Source: Archangium sp.
Lineage (GTDB): Bacteria > Myxococcota > Myxococcia > Myxococcales > Myxococcaceae
Assembly (NCBI GenBank): GCA_030681645.1
Contig: JAUXRX010000005.1
Coordinates: 335,969-399,968 of the forward strand
Reading direction: 5' to 3'
DNA length: 64,000 nt
Shown: one piece after another, positions 44,362-51,997 of the stretch
How the letters are laid out: each line of letters begins with the position of its first letter
How positions within the stretch are numbered: position 1 is the stretch's first letter
The notes under the pieces: generated by a model
What the model saw: only the letters and a program-made list of their open reading frames with translations
Told to the model about the DNA's origin: nothing
Databases searched by the model: none
Made by a program: the position numbers and the translations under genes

Positions 44362-45717
44362 CTACACGCGGATGCCGGGCAACACACCAGTGCTGTCACC
44401 GAAGCTGGTCTGGTTGACCCCGAGCGCCTGCGCCAGCGACACGAACAGGTTCCCCAGCGACGGCTGATCAGGGAAGCGCAGGTGCTGGCCCGGGCGCAAC
44501 GTGCCGCCCGCCTTGCCCGCCACCAGGATGGGCATGTTGAAGTGGCTGTGGCTGTCGCCGTCCTCGATCTCGCTCGAGAAGAAGAGCGCCGAGTTGTCGA
44601 GCACGGTGGTCCCGTCGACCTCGCGGATCGCCTTCAACTTGCGGGCGAGCTTGGCGAACTGCTCGACCTCCCAGCGGCCGATGGCCTCGAGCGCGTCGTT
44701 CTTGGCCGCGTCGCCGCCGTGGTGCGAGAGCGTGTGGTGCCCCTCGGAGATCGGCGCGCCGCCCGCGGTGAGGAAGCGGTACACGTACCCGCTGCCCGCG
44801 TTCTGCTGCATGTACGTGATCGAGCGCGTCAGATCGCACTGGAAGGCGAAGGCGATCAGGTCGAGGAACTGATCAGCCTTGTCGCGGATGTCGGTCCACG
44901 CCGGGGGACGCGCGCCGGGGGCGCAGGCCGAGGGCTGCTCCGAGGCCACCCGCACCTCGAGCTCGCGCACGCCGCTCAGGTACTCGTCGAGCTTGCGCTT
45001 GTCGGTGGCGCCCAGCTTGCCCTGGAGCGAGGTGGTGTCTTCCTTCACCGCGTCGAGCACGCTCTGGCGGTAGCGCTTGCGCCTGGCCACGGCGGCCGCG
45101 GTCTGCCCGGGATCCACGCCCGCGAAGAGGCGATCGAACACGGCCTGCGGGTTGGTCTCCTTCGCCAGCGGCTGCGTGGCCGAGGCCCAGGCGATGTTCC
45201 GCGCGTACGCGCACGAATAGCCGGAATCGCAGTCACCCGACGCCGCGCCGCCGTCGTGACCCAGCTCGAGCGAGGCGTACCGGGTCTGGCCGCGCCAGGC
45301 GTTGGCGAGCACCTGGTCGAACGAGATGCCGTTGCTGATGTTGGCGCCGTTGGTCTTGAAGGGGTGCGCGTTGGTGAGGAAGGCGCCGGTGCCCGAGGCG
45401 TGATCGCCCGGCCCGTCGGGGCGCGCGGGGCGGTTGGCGACCCCGGTGAGCACCAGCGTGTCTTCCTTGATCGACGGCTGCCCGTTCCAGTCGCCCAGCG
45501 GCTGAAGAATGGAGCTCAGCGCGTAGTTCGCGCCGGTGGCGGCCGGCGTCCACCGGTTCATGCGAATGCCGCAGGGCACGTAGAACGCGACGAAGCGCTT
45601 CGGGAGCATCGTCTGCGCGCGCGCGAGCGAAGGCAGCATCACCTCGAGCGTGGGCAGGGCGAGCGCAGTACCCAGGCCTCGCAGCAAGGTGCGGCGGGAG
45701 AGATGAAAGCGGCTCAT
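44362..45717 (-). CDS. DUF1552 protein, Tat-exported (locus 1)
   Basis: 451 residues. A twin-arginine signal (SRRTLLRGLGTALALPTLE) begins the protein. The body matches DUF1552: FVAFYVPCGIRMNRWTP, NISNGISFDQVLA, SLELGHDGG, KRKLDEYLSGVRELE, AFQCDLTRSITY, EGHHTLSHHGG and SALFFSSEIEDGDSHSHFNMP, with the His/Asp/Glu distribution of a sulfatase- or alkaline-phosphatase-like fold. DUF1552 genes are regularly paired with DUF1592/1588 cytochrome-like genes in Myxococcota and Planctomycetes; no function is established that I know of. Its partner ends 154 bp upstream, the gap being filled with REP-like copies. Confidence 0.88.
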   Translation of the reverse strand: MSRFHLSRRTLLRGLGTALALPTLEVMLPSLARAQTMLPKRFVAFYVPCGIRMNRWTPAATGANYALSSILQPLGDWNGQPSIKEDTLVLTGVANRPARPDGPGDHASGTGAFLTNAHPFKTNGANISNGISFDQVLANAWRGQTRYASLELGHDGGAASGDCDSGYSCAYARNIAWASATQPLAKETNPQAVFDRLFAGVDPGQTAAAVARRKRYRQSVLDAVKEDTTSLQGKLGATDKRKLDEYLSGVRELEVRVASEQPSACAPGARPPAWTDIRDKADQFLDLIAFAFQCDLTRSITYMQQNAGSGYVYRFLTAGGAPISEGHHTLSHHGGDAAKNDALEAIGRWEVEQFAKLARKLKAIREVDGTTVLDNSALFFSSEIEDGDSHSHFNMPILVAGKAGGTLRPGQHLRFPDQPSLGNLFVSLAQALGVNQTSFGDSTGVLPGIRV

Positions 45718-45734
45718 GAGGTGGCTCCAGAAGA

Positions 45735-45871
45735 CCCGTTCAGCCCGAGCGAAGTCGAGGGACGAACGAAACAGTGCCCGAGTCGAGGGCTGCGCGCGCA
45801 GGGTCGCAGGAAGTCGCCCCTCGACTGCGCTCGGGGTGAGCGGGCTCGATCAGCCCGTTCGGGGTGAACGA
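45735..45871. repeat. cluster of REP-like elements between DUF1592 and DUF1552 genes
   Basis: One copy at 45735-45763, an inverted copy at 45816-45844 and a partial copy at 45853-45871 fill the spacer. The inverted pair could fold into a long hairpin in the transcript. Confidence 0.88.
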
Positions 45872-47920
45872 TCATGGCGACTCTCCGTGGCGCTGCGTGA
45901 AGGTGTCGCTCGTGACGAGCGCGATGATGAGCGCCGGGAACCGGTGCCCATTCTGCGAGAAGGCCGCGGTCATGTTCTTCACCGTACACTCATCGGTGCT
46001 CACCGGCGCGCGGCCCAGCGCGTAGGTGAACAGCTGCCGCGCGGTGCACTCGGCGAACCGCGGATCCGCGGCGACCGTCTGCGAGAGCTCGGTCGGGCCG
46101 GTGAACGTGCGCCCGTCGAACAACGTGCCCTTGCTGTCGATGGCGAAGCCGCCGGTGTCGGTGGTGCGGTAGCGGCCCACGGCGTCGTAGTTCTCCAGGC
46201 CGAACCCGATGGGGTCCATCATCGCGTGACAACCCGCGCACTCGGGCTTGGCGCGGTGCGCCTCGAACTGCTGGCGCAGCGTACCGGTCGGCGTGCCCGA
46301 GGGGGCGAAGGCCTCGACGTTCGCGGGCGGGGGCGGCGGCTCCATGCACAGCAACTGCGACATCACCCACTTGCCGCGCTTCACCGGCGAGGTGCGGTTG
46401 GGCTGCGAGGTGATGGTGAGCAGGCCGCCGTGCCCGAGGAGCCCGCGGCGGTTCTCCGGCACGCCCTGCACCCGCACCAGCGAGGCCGAGCCCGGCAGCG
46501 GCACGCCGTAGTGCGTGGCGAGCGCGTCGTTCATGAACGAGTCGGTGCCGCTGAGCAGCTCCAGCGCGCTGCGGTCTTCCTTGTAGAAGGTGCCGAAGAA
46601 CGCCTCGGTCTGCGCCTTCATCGCTGCCTTGAGGGCGGGGGTGACCGTGGCGAAGAGCACCGGATCGGGCGAGACCTCTTCGACGCCGCGCGACCAGAGC
46701 CAGCTCCCGGCGAACTGCGAGCTGAGCGCGTCGGCTCTGGGGTCGGCCAGCATGCGGCGCACCTGCGGCTCGAGCTGGGCGCGCAGCGCGCCCGTGTCGG
46801 CCAGCGTGGAGAGCTCGGCGTCGGGCGCCGAGGCCCAGAGGAAGTACGAGAGCCGCGCGGCCAGCTCGTGATCGTCGAGCGCGCGGGGCGCGGTGGACAG
46901 GTCGGCCTCGACCCGGAAGAGGAAGTGCGGCGAGAGCAGCACCGCGTGCAGCGCCAGCTCGAGGCCCTGCTGCACGTCGTCACCTTCGGTCTGGGCGAGC
47001 GTGACCAGCGCCGCGAGGCGGTCGAGCTCCGCGTCCACCAGGGGGCGGCGCCAGGCCTTGCGGCCGAACTGCGAGAGAATCGAACGCACGCACGTCGCGC
47101 CCGTCGCGGGATCGCAGGTGAGAATGCGCGCGCTGCCGCCCGGTGCGCCGGACGCGGGGCGGGTGAGCTCGACCCATTCCACGAAGAGGTTCCGGTCGTC
47201 GGGCGCCTGGTAGTAGTCGTTGAGGAACCCGGCGCCCACGCGGTGCGTGCCGGCGGTGAGCGTCACCTGGCGGCTGTAGGTCTGCGGCGCGGCGGCGGTG
47301 GCGGCCACGTTGACCGCCGCGCCCTGCGCGACGCCGTCGACCACGAAGGAGAGCTGCGAACGATCGGGGCCGGCGGCCTGCTCCCAGGCGCGCACGTTGA
47401 GGGTGTAGGTGCCAGCCGTCGTCACCGTCACGTCGCCGACGATGGTGCCGTTCGAGTACAGGTTCCACGCCTGGCCCGAGGCCGAACCGGTCGACGCGGT
47501 CATCGAGGTGGCCGGCAGGCGCTGCGTGAAGCCGGGCCGGTACTCAGCGGCCAGCGCGGTCTGCACCAGCTTGAGCGCCGCGGTGTCGTACTTCTCCACC
47601 AGCAGCGGCGCGGTGCTGAGCACGTCGCCCTGGTTGTCGAAGCCGTGGCCGAAGTCGTCAGCGGGGAAGTCCTGGGCCGGGCGCGTCGAGTCGCCCAGCA
47701 GATCGCGCACCGTCGAGTCGTACTCGAAGCGGTTGAGGCGGCGCAGGGTGACGCGGCCCACGTCGACCCGCGCGGGCTCGCACACGTCGATCTCCTCTTC
47801 GAGGGGCGGGCGCACCGGAACCTCGGTCGGCGCCTCACCGGGCACCCAGTGGGCCGAGGCGATGAAGCCCTCGCAACCGGTCAGGCCCACCAGGCACAAC
47901 ATGAAGGGAATCCGGGACAT
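45872..47920 (-). CDS. DUF1587/1592/1588/1585 c-haem lipoprotein with CBM-like insert (locus 1)
   Basis: 682 residues from the ATG at 47920; the longer frame reads through simple repeats and was rejected. The signal ends CLVGLTGC. DUF1587 (VTLRRLNRFEYDSTVRDLLG) is followed by a CBM36/60-like module of about 110 residues (TYTLNVRAWEQ, FVVDGVAQG, WVELTRP), then DUF1595 (CVRSILSQFGRKAWRRPL), DUF1592 (LSYFLWASAPDAEL), DUF1588 with a single c-type haem site CAGCH followed by AMMDPIGFGLE, and DUF1585 at the end. Probably a periplasmic or surface cytochrome-like protein working with the downstream DUF1552 protein, possibly on carbohydrate, judging from the CBM-like insert. Confidence 0.88.
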   Translation of the reverse strand: MSRIPFMLCLVGLTGCEGFIASAHWVPGEAPTEVPVRPPLEEEIDVCEPARVDVGRVTLRRLNRFEYDSTVRDLLGDSTRPAQDFPADDFGHGFDNQGDVLSTAPLLVEKYDTAALKLVQTALAAEYRPGFTQRLPATSMTASTGSASGQAWNLYSNGTIVGDVTVTTAGTYTLNVRAWEQAAGPDRSQLSFVVDGVAQGAAVNVAATAAAPQTYSRQVTLTAGTHRVGAGFLNDYYQAPDDRNLFVEWVELTRPASGAPGGSARILTCDPATGATCVRSILSQFGRKAWRRPLVDAELDRLAALVTLAQTEGDDVQQGLELALHAVLLSPHFLFRVEADLSTAPRALDDHELAARLSYFLWASAPDAELSTLADTGALRAQLEPQVRRMLADPRADALSSQFAGSWLWSRGVEEVSPDPVLFATVTPALKAAMKAQTEAFFGTFYKEDRSALELLSGTDSFMNDALATHYGVPLPGSASLVRVQGVPENRRGLLGHGGLLTITSQPNRTSPVKRGKWVMSQLLCMEPPPPPANVEAFAPSGTPTGTLRQQFEAHRAKPECAGCHAMMDPIGFGLENYDAVGRYRTTDTGGFAIDSKGTLFDGRTFTGPTELSQTVAADPRFAECTARQLFTYALGRAPVSTDECTVKNMTAAFSQNGHRFPALIIALVTSDTFTQRHGESP

Positions 47921-47941
47921 ACGCCGTCGAACTGCAACCCC

Positions 47942-47955
47942 TTGACCACGATCAA
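47942..47955. promoter_or_regulatory. near-consensus FNR/CRP-type site
   Basis: TTGACCACGATCAA matches TTGAT-N4-ATCAA with one mismatch. It is 22 bp before the locus 1 DUF1592 start, a position that would repress if used. No matching site is seen at locus 2. Confidence 0.35.
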
Positions 47956-48021
47956 ACCCCCCGTGATCGCAGGAGGAAGCCCCAACTGCATACGGAAGTG
48001 GAGTGGGGTTGCCTCCCCTCA

Positions 48022-48043
48022 GGTGAGCACTGCAGTGGTCACC
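48022..48043. promoter_or_regulatory. palindrome upstream of DUF1592 locus 1
   Basis: GGTGA-g-CACTGCAGTG-g-TCACC. Its centre is 112 bp before the start codon at 47920. A related palindrome is centred 111 bp before the locus 2 DUF1592 start. On the coding strand the two share ACTGCAGTG-nn-CACCT. Confidence 0.6.
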
Positions 48044-48077
48044 CCTGAACGAGAATCCCCGAAGCCGTAACCCGTAA

Positions 48078-48250
48078 GCCGCAACCGAAACCGTCCCCGA
48101 TCCCGAAGCCGATCCCGATCCCGATCCCGTCACCGACCCCGAAGGCGACCCCGAAGCCGACCCCGAAGCCGAGGCCGACCCCGAAGCCGCCGACGAGGAC
48201 GCGGACGCCGAAGCCGACCCCGAAGCCGACCCCGACCCCGACCGAAGCCA
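48078..48250. repeat. hexanucleotide-period simple repeat
   Basis: The 332 bp between the locus 1 DUF1592 gene and moaA (47921-48252) contain no gene. Its distal half is built from CCGATCCCGA, CCGACCCCGAAG and GCC steps with a six-base period, ending at the moaA stop. It is compositionally unlike coding DNA here although it stays open in one frame as Ser/Gly/Ala. The proximal half holds the palindrome at 48022 and the FNR-like site at 47942. Confidence 0.8.
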
Positions 48251-48252
48251 GC

Positions 48253-49185
48253 TCACCCGCCCAGGTCGGCCATGCTGAACCGCCCGCGCGGCAACGCGAG
48301 CGACGGGTGGTGGCTCCGCTTCTCCGAGACGGCGCGCTTCACCAGCCCGCTCAGCATCGCGTCACTCCAGCCCGCGCGCAGCAGCGCCCCCAGCGGCGCG
48401 CCGGCCGGCTCGTACAAGCACCCTCGCAGCCGCCCGTCGGCGCTCAGCCGCAGCCGCGCGCAGTCCTCGCAGAACGGTGCGGTGTCAGACGCGATCAACC
48501 CGAACACGGTGCCGTCGGCCGCGCGGAAGAGGCACGCGGGATCGGCGGCGTGCTTCCGCCCCAGCCGCGTCGCCCCCAGGCGCGCCACCACCTCGGCGCC
48601 GGCGAAGAAGTGGGCGCGGGTGAACCCGCTCGCGCTGCCGGTGTTCATCAACTCGATGAAGCGCACCTCGAGGCCGGTGCGGCGGCTCCACGCGAGGAAG
48701 TCGGGGAGCTCGTCGTCGTTGAGCCCGCGCTGCACCACCACGTTCAGCTTCGTCGCCAGCCCCAGCGCCTTCGCGCGCTGCACGCTCGCCAGCACCGCGC
48801 TGACGTCTCCCTCGCCCATCAGGCGGCGATAGCGGTCGGCCTGCAGCGAATCGACGTGCACCGTCACCGCGCCCAGGCCCGGCGGCAGGTCGTCGAGCAG
48901 CGCGTCGAGCCGCTGGCCATTGGTGGTGAGCGCGAGCGTCGCGTCGGGCAGCGCCTGGTGGAACGCGGCCACCACCTCGCGGAAGTCAGGTCGCAGCAGC
49001 GGCTCACCGCCAGTGAAGCGCACCTTCGTCACTCCGAGCGGGGCGAACAACAGCGCCAGGCGCGCGTACTCCGCTGGCTGCACCCGTTGGCTCGCTCCCG
49101 TCGGCGCACGCACCAGCCCGGGGCGGCAGTAGCCGCAGTCGTACTGGCAGTGCTCGCCCACGTTCACCCGCAGCGTGAAGTTCAC
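48253..49185 (-). CDS. moaA: GTP 3',8-cyclase, molybdenum cofactor biosynthesis
   Basis: 310 residues from a GTG at 49185; the longer frame upstream translates REP-like copies and was rejected. It is a radical-SAM enzyme with the N-terminal cluster motif C-x3-C-x2-C in HCQYDCGYC, the SAM-binding [27 protein letters not shown] and [12 protein letters not shown]. The C-terminal cluster motif [19 protein letters not shown] and the C-terminal Gly-Gly tail are present. It makes the first pterin intermediate of Moco and stands downstream of the molybdoenzyme genes, which need that cofactor. Confidence 0.94.
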   Translation of the reverse strand: MNFTLRVNVGEHCQYDCGYCRPGLVRAPTGASQRVQPAEYARLALLFAPLGVTKVRFTGGEPLLRPDFREVVAAFHQALPDATLALTTNGQRLDALLDDLPPGLGAVTVHVDSLQADRYRRLMGEGDVSAVLASVQRAKALGLATKLNVVVQRGLNDDELPDFLAWSRRTGLEVRFIELMNTGSASGFTRAHFFAGAEVVARLGATRLGRKHAADPACLFRAADGTVFGLIASDTAPFCEDCARLRLSADGRLRGCLYEPAGAPLGALLRAGWSDAMLSGLVKRAVSEKRSHHPSLALPRGRFSMADLGG

Positions 49186-49190
49186 GGGGT

Positions 49191-49298
49191 CCCGTTCATC
49201 CCGAGAGGGTTCATCACCGTTCACCCCGAGCGGAGTCGAGGGGCGCGCTGATGCGAGCCCGGGCGCCCATCCCTCGACTCCGCTCGGGACGAACGGGT
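49191..49298. repeat. REP-like element cluster between chaperone gene and moaA
   Basis: A partial copy (49191-49206), one copy (49217-49243) and one inverted copy (49269-49297) occupy most of the 141-bp spacer. The last two form an inverted pair. Confidence 0.88.
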
Positions 49299-49326
49299 AT
49301 TTCGGTCGACCCTGCGAGCGGGGCAC

Positions 49327-50028
49327 TCACTTCCCGGGCAGCGGCACCGTGGCGCCGCAGACCGCGTCGGGCTCGGGCGTGGTGCCTGCGAAATAGTCGA
49401 GCGGCTGGGGCTGGAGCCCGAGCCGCGAACACTCGGTCTCCACCAGTCCCGCGGCCACCGCGAGCAGCGGCCCGTAGTGCGGGTGCTCGGCGACGGCCGG
49501 CTGCAGCGCCACCGCCGAGGCGAAGCGGCCCAGGTGTTCCTCGAGGAACTTGTGCCGCGCGCCTTCCATCACGTGCACGCCCTCGTCGTCCGTGCGCTCG
49601 TGCGCCGCGGCGAGCTTCGCCAGCAGCGTGCCGTAGAACTCGAGCTCGACGCCGAGGTGATCAGCCATCGCCTCGCCGCAGTCGTGCCGGGTGAGCCCGA
49701 ACGCCAGGTAGAAGCCCTCGACGTCGGCGAGGTCGTTGCCCTTGGCCAGCCCGCGCATGCGGCCGTACTCGGTCTCGTGAATGGGCGAGCGCCGCGGGCC
49801 GTTCTCGAACAGCTCGATGTACGAAGACTCCATCGCCTCGCGATTCGACGTGCGCGCCAGCTCGGCGAGGCGCAGCTCGAGCGCGTCACCGTCGAGCAGG
49901 CCGTCTGCCAGCGCCTGCGCGTCGGCGGCGAGCTTCGCGTCGGGCCAGGCGGCGAGCCGCCCCGCCAGGCAGAAGGCGATGGCGCGGCGCTCCAGGCAGT
50001 CCACCGTGTCGGTTGCGCGCATCGTCAT
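49327..50028 (-). CDS. TorD/DmsD-family chaperone of the molybdoenzyme
   Basis: 233 residues from the ATG at 50028, in an ATGA overlap with the gamma-subunit gene. An all-helical protein with the family hallmark ELFENGPRRSPIHETEYGR (compare Y-x-x-L-F-x3-G and P-x-x-S-Y-x-E) followed by DVEGFYLAFGL and DHLGVELEFYGTLLA. In type II DMSO-reductase-family operons the fourth gene (SerD, ClrD, DdhD, EbdD-like) encodes a chaperone that holds the alpha subunit for Moco insertion before Tat export. Position and domain agree with that role. Confidence 0.88.
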   Translation of the reverse strand: MTMRATDTVDCLERRAIAFCLAGRLAAWPDAKLAADAQALADGLLDGDALELRLAELARTSNREAMESSYIELFENGPRRSPIHETEYGRMRGLAKGNDLADVEGFYLAFGLTRHDCGEAMADHLGVELEFYGTLLAKLAAAHERTDDEGVHVMEGARHKFLEEHLGRFASAVALQPAVAEHPHYGPLLAVAAGLVETECSRLGLQPQPLDYFAGTTPEPDAVCGATVPLPGK

Positions 50029-50864
50029 TTCCCCAGCGCCAGCGGAGTCCACATCATGGTCACGCACTTGCGCGAGCCGACCTCGCCCGCCCCGCCCTGC
50101 CACACCGCGAAGGCCACGAAGCCGTTGCCACCCGGCGTGAGCACCGAGCCACCCTCGGAGACGAGGGGCCGGGTGATGACGAGCGTCCACTCGCCGTCCT
50201 TCCAGCTCGCCTTGCCCCTGCCGCCGTGGCCCGCCTGCACCGACGAGGTGGAGAAGCCCTCGGCGATGATCTCGTCCACGCCCGACTTCGCGTACGCCTG
50301 CGGGTTGCCCGACACCCGGCCCGGTGAGTACTGCTCGCGCTCGGCGTCGCTCTTCTTCGAGAGCGTGCCCATGTCGGCGAACTCCAACGGGTACATGTCG
50401 ACGTTCAGGTTCGGGTACAGGTCCTTCATCGTCGGCTTCCCGCGCTCGGCGTCGCGCTGGTACTGCGCGCGCCAGTGGAAGATGTGCACCGGCGTGTCCT
50501 TCGCGCCCATCATCACCGGCGGGGGGAACTCGCTCACCTTCACCGGAAACTGAATCGCCGCGGCGTCGGAGTACGTGCCCAGCGGCCCCGCCTCGTTGAC
50601 GCCGTCGTCCTTCCACGAGAGCCGGAAGGCGAGGTTCTTGCCGTCGTGCACCGCCTGCACCTTGAGCTCGGCGGTGATGGTCTTCTCGGGCCTCGGGGTG
50701 ATCATCGGCTGACCCATGAGCGAGATGGTGGAAGGCGCGACCCCCGTCCACACCGCCGACGACGGATCAGGCGCCGACACGTCGCCCTTCACCACCGCCA
50801 CCGTGATGGGCGCCTGCGCGAGGGCGGCGCCCGACAACACCAGGCTGATCAGGAGAGTTCTCAT
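50025..50864 (-). CDS. type II DMSO-reductase-family haem b gamma subunit
   Basis: 279 residues with a Sec signal (LLISLVLSGAALAQA). The mature part matches the ethylbenzene-dehydrogenase-related haem-binding domain: PITVAVVKGDV, LAFRLSWKDDG, DAAAIQFPV, VHIFHWRAQYQRD, DEIIAEGFSTSS and EWTLVITRPL. In SerC, ClrC, DdhC and EbdC this subunit binds haem b and passes electrons between the Fe-S beta subunit and a periplasmic cytochrome. It overlaps the beta-subunit gene (ATGA) and the chaperone gene (ATGA). The axial Met and Lys ligands were not pinpointed. Confidence 0.88.
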   Translation of the reverse strand: MRTLLISLVLSGAALAQAPITVAVVKGDVSAPDPSSAVWTGVAPSTISLMGQPMITPRPEKTITAELKVQAVHDGKNLAFRLSWKDDGVNEAGPLGTYSDAAAIQFPVKVSEFPPPVMMGAKDTPVHIFHWRAQYQRDAERGKPTMKDLYPNLNVDMYPLEFADMGTLSKKSDAEREQYSPGRVSGNPQAYAKSGVDEIIAEGFSTSSVQAGHGGRGKASWKDGEWTLVITRPLVSEGGSVLTPGGNGFVAFAVWQGGAGEVGSRKCVTMMWTPLALGK

Positions 50865-51997
50865 GGCGTGTTGGTCCGGGTGGAGCCGACGTTCTCGTCG
50901 TAGGCCGGGCGCTCGACGAGCGGCTCGGTGACGGGCACGCGCGCCAGCTCGGCGCTGGCCTCGTTGAAGCCGATGGCCATGCCCTTCTCGACGGTGAAGC
51001 GGTGGATGATCTTGTCGGTGCTGCCCATCAGCACCATCAGGCCCTGCGCGACGGGGTCCTTCGCGAGGTTGCGGTACCGCTCGATGGCGCCATCGACCTG
51101 CGGACCGAACATCTGCGTGAGGTACGCGCGGTCCGCGTGCATCGGGGGGATGTAATAGAGGTTCGGCTCGAGCCCGAGCTGCGGGTAGTACGGCAGGGCC
51201 AACCCCTTCTTGTGCACGAGGTAGTCGACCGGGTTGTCATCGCGCGCCGCCCACGGCGGGCTGATGAACCCCATGATGCGGATCTTCCCGATGCAGTTGA
51301 CGACGCACTGGGGCTGAATCCCCTGCTCGACCGCGGGGTAGCAGCCGACGCACTTCTCAGAGACGCGCGTGGACGGGTTGTACATCGACTTCTTGTACGG
51401 GCAGGCCCGCACGCACTCGCCGTAGCCCTTGCACCGCGACTGGTCGATCAACACGATGCCGTCGGACTCGCGCTTGTAGATGGCCTTGCGCGGGCACGAC
51501 GCCAGGCACGCCGGGTACGTGCAGTGCGCGCAGGTGCGCGGCAGGTAGAAGAACCACTTGTCGTGCGGCAGCGACTCGAACGCGAGCCCACCCGCGCCCA
51601 TCGAGCCGCCCGCGCAGTCGTCTTCGCCGACGTTCGGGTACATCCAGTCTTCGTCGGTGGGCGCGTAGTGCAGCGCGCGCTCGTGGGCGGGTGCGCCCTC
51701 GAAGATGGTCTTGCCCTGGTACGCGCCGTTGCGGGCCCAGTCCTGCTTGCCCAGGCGCTCGAGCACGCGCAGGTCCCACGCCAGCGGATAGCCGCCGTAG
51801 GGCTTGGTCTCCACGTTGTTCCAGAACATGTATTCCTGGCCGCGCGCCGAGGTCCACGTGGTCTTGCAGGCGAGCGTGCAGGTCTGACAGGCGATGCACT
51901 TGTTGAGGTCGAAGACGATCGCCCACTGCTTCTTCGGGCGGTGCTCGTCGTACGGGTACGCCATGTCTCGCTTCAGCTGCCAGTTCTTGACGCTCAT
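50861..51997 (-). CDS. type II DMSO-reductase-family Fe-S beta subunit
   Basis: 378 residues from the ATG at 51997, in an ATGA overlap with the alpha gene; the longer frame was rejected. Four ferredoxin-type Cys groups are present: CIACQTCTLACK, CAHCTYPACLASCP, CKGYGECVRACP and CVGCYPAVEQGIQPQCVVNC. In the third group a Tyr stands where a fourth Cys would be (CKGYGEC, as CRGWRMC in NarH), which predicts one [3Fe-4S] and three [4Fe-4S] clusters as in NarH, SerB and DdhB. No signal peptide, so it should be exported through Tat together with alpha. Confidence 0.92.
   Translation of the reverse strand: MSVKNWQLKRDMAYPYDEHRPKKQWAIVFDLNKCIACQTCTLACKTTWTSARGQEYMFWNNVETKPYGGYPLAWDLRVLERLGKQDWARNGAYQGKTIFEGAPAHERALHYAPTDEDWMYPNVGEDDCAGGSMGAGGLAFESLPHDKWFFYLPRTCAHCTYPACLASCPRKAIYKRESDGIVLIDQSRCKGYGECVRACPYKKSMYNPSTRVSEKCVGCYPAVEQGIQPQCVVNCIGKIRIMGFISPPWAARDDNPVDYLVHKKGLALPYYPQLGLEPNLYYIPPMHADRAYLTQMFGPQVDGAIERYRNLAKDPVAQGLMVLMGSTDKIIHRFTVEKGMAIGFNEASAELARVPVTEPLVERPAYDENVGSTRTNTP

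Noticed and set aside
47971..48015. Imperfect inverted repeat (GGAGGaAgCCCCAaCT with AGTGGGGTTGCCTCC)
   Set aside because: Several mismatches and a large loop; no T-run, so I do not call it a terminator.
47921..48256. N-terminal extension of the locus 1 DUF1592 protein rich in Ser/Gly/Ala
   Set aside because: It is translation of the hexanucleotide simple repeat; the signal peptide starts at 47920.
49186..49326. N-terminal extension of MoaA
   Set aside because: It is translation of REP-like copies; the conserved MoaA N-terminus fits the GTG at 49185.
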